16,971 bases of DNA, from contig JAAZED010000220.1 of assembly GCA_012512465.1 (NCBI GenBank), positions 1-16,971 of the forward strand, written 5' to 3'. Made by a program: the position numbers and the translations under genes. The notes under the pieces were generated by a model. That model was not told where the DNA came from, ran no database searches, and worked only from the letters and a program-made list of their open reading frames with translations. Positions 16,611 through 16,971 of the stretch are shown here, one piece after another. The stretch is from Oxalobacter sp. GTDB taxonomy: Bacteria > Pseudomonadota > Gammaproteobacteria > Burkholderiales > Burkholderiaceae_D. Each line of letters begins with the position of its first letter. Position 1 is the first letter of the stretch.

Positions 16611-16639
16611 ATTATCCGCCCATGTCAGGCAACAGTAAA
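16611..16639 (-). promoter_or_regulatory. Promoter of the DUF3108 gene
   Basis: On the minus strand TTTACT (complement of 16634-16639), a 17-base spacer and GATAAT (complement of 16611-16616, five of six matches) form a good sigma70 promoter. RNA would start near 16604, about 70 bases before the ATG at 16533. Nearby are two TCAGGCAA copies (16582-16589 and 16625-16632) and an inverted pair, TTACGCCT (16575-16582) and AGGCGTAA (16639-16646); these may be coincidental. The remaining bases up to rfaE2 show no gene and no clear plus-strand promoter. Confidence 0.5.
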
Positions 16640-16743
16640 GGCGTAAAAGTTCCGTTTTCGGCAGAAAAATCAAAAAAAGGTGGCAAGAACCCCAGCCAAA
16701 AGGTATCTTAAGGATCAGTCATGTGCTTATGGAGACAAGGACA

Positions 16744-16971
16744 ATGCCCCCTTTCCTCAAAAAAATCTGCCTGCGTACCGAATTGCCAGCCCGGATAGCG
16801 CATCTGCCCCGGCCACTGGTTGTGACCAACGGGGTTTTTGATATTCTGCACCGGGGGCACGTCACTTATCTTGCCCGGGCAAAGGCACTGGGGGCTTCCC
16901 TGATAGTTGCCGTCAATACGGACGCGTCCGTCAAACGTCTGGGAAAAGGGGATGACCGCCCGATCAATATC
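16744..16971 (+). CDS. rfaE2: Heptose 1-phosphate adenylyltransferase, C-terminus cut by window edge
   Basis: The first 76 residues are visible. They contain the nucleotidyltransferase motif [20 protein letters not shown] (27-46) with the HxGH signature (HRGH), then [20 protein letters not shown], a standard RfaE2/HldC stretch. The enzyme adenylylates D-glycero-beta-D-manno-heptose 1-phosphate for lipopolysaccharide core synthesis. As a stand-alone adenylyltransferase with no kinase domain before it, it is the split form (RfaE2/HldC), unlike the fused HldE of enterobacteria. The ATG at 16744 has GGAG nine bases upstream; an in-frame ATG at 16729 would add five residues but overlaps that GGAG. 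The family is about 160 residues, so roughly half is missing because the window ends. Confidence 0.93.
   Translation, partial: MPPFLKKICLRTELPARIAHLPRPLVVTNGVFDILHRGHVTYLARAKALGASLIVAVNTDASVKRLGKGDDRPINI

Noticed and set aside
1..16971. CRISPR arrays, insertion sequences, tRNA genes or prophage genes.
   Set aside because: No regular repeat-spacer pattern, transposase, tRNA cloverleaf or phage gene was recognised on either strand.

Overview
The window looks like a chromosomal segment of a betaproteobacterium in the order Burkholderiales, most likely a member of the Oxalobacteraceae with moderate GC (slightly above 50% by eye, low for the group; Oxalobacter itself is possible). This is inferred from the gene set and protein style: a stand-alone RfaE2-type heptose adenylyltransferase with an HRGH motif, a DUF3108 protein, a TamA/TamB pair, and 310-residue HDAC-family proteins. 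No rRNA, tRNA, CRISPR array, insertion sequence or phage gene was seen; the segment looks like ordinary host chromosome.

Layout: (1) 1-882, minus: mltB, a periplasmic lytic transglycosylase cut by the left edge. (2) 1034-6576, plus: two tandem HDAC-family deacetylase paralogues, the circularly permuted GTPase RbgA/YlqF, a tryptophan-rich protein of unknown function, a one-domain asparaginase-like protein and glmU. Spacing is tight from the first deacetylase to the asparaginase-like gene; a weak terminator and a candidate promoter precede glmU. (3) 6878-9280, plus: a phosphoketolase behind a 301-bp non-coding region and before a strong bidirectional terminator shared with queC. (4) 9362-10075, minus: queC, with a long structured leader. 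(5) 10207-15749, plus: tamA and tamB, overlapping by one base. (6) 15772-16533, minus: an exported DUF3108 protein. (7) 16744 to the right edge, plus: the start of rfaE2.

Much of the window serves the cell envelope: MltB cuts peptidoglycan, GlmU makes UDP-GlcNAc for peptidoglycan and lipopolysaccharide, TamA/TamB connect the inner and outer membranes, and RfaE2 makes activated heptose for the lipopolysaccharide core. The rest is central or housekeeping metabolism: phosphoketolase makes acetyl phosphate, QueC makes the queuosine precursor preQ0, and RbgA works in ribosome assembly.

The least explained signals are: (a) the queC leader, where a near-consensus promoter is followed by a long hairpin whose loop is perfectly complementary to a U-rich segment just before the start codon, an architecture like a riboswitch or attenuator; (b) a perfect 11-bp inverted repeat between mltB and the deacetylase genes; (c) the tryptophan-rich unknown protein; and (d) the natural-looking half-asparaginase.
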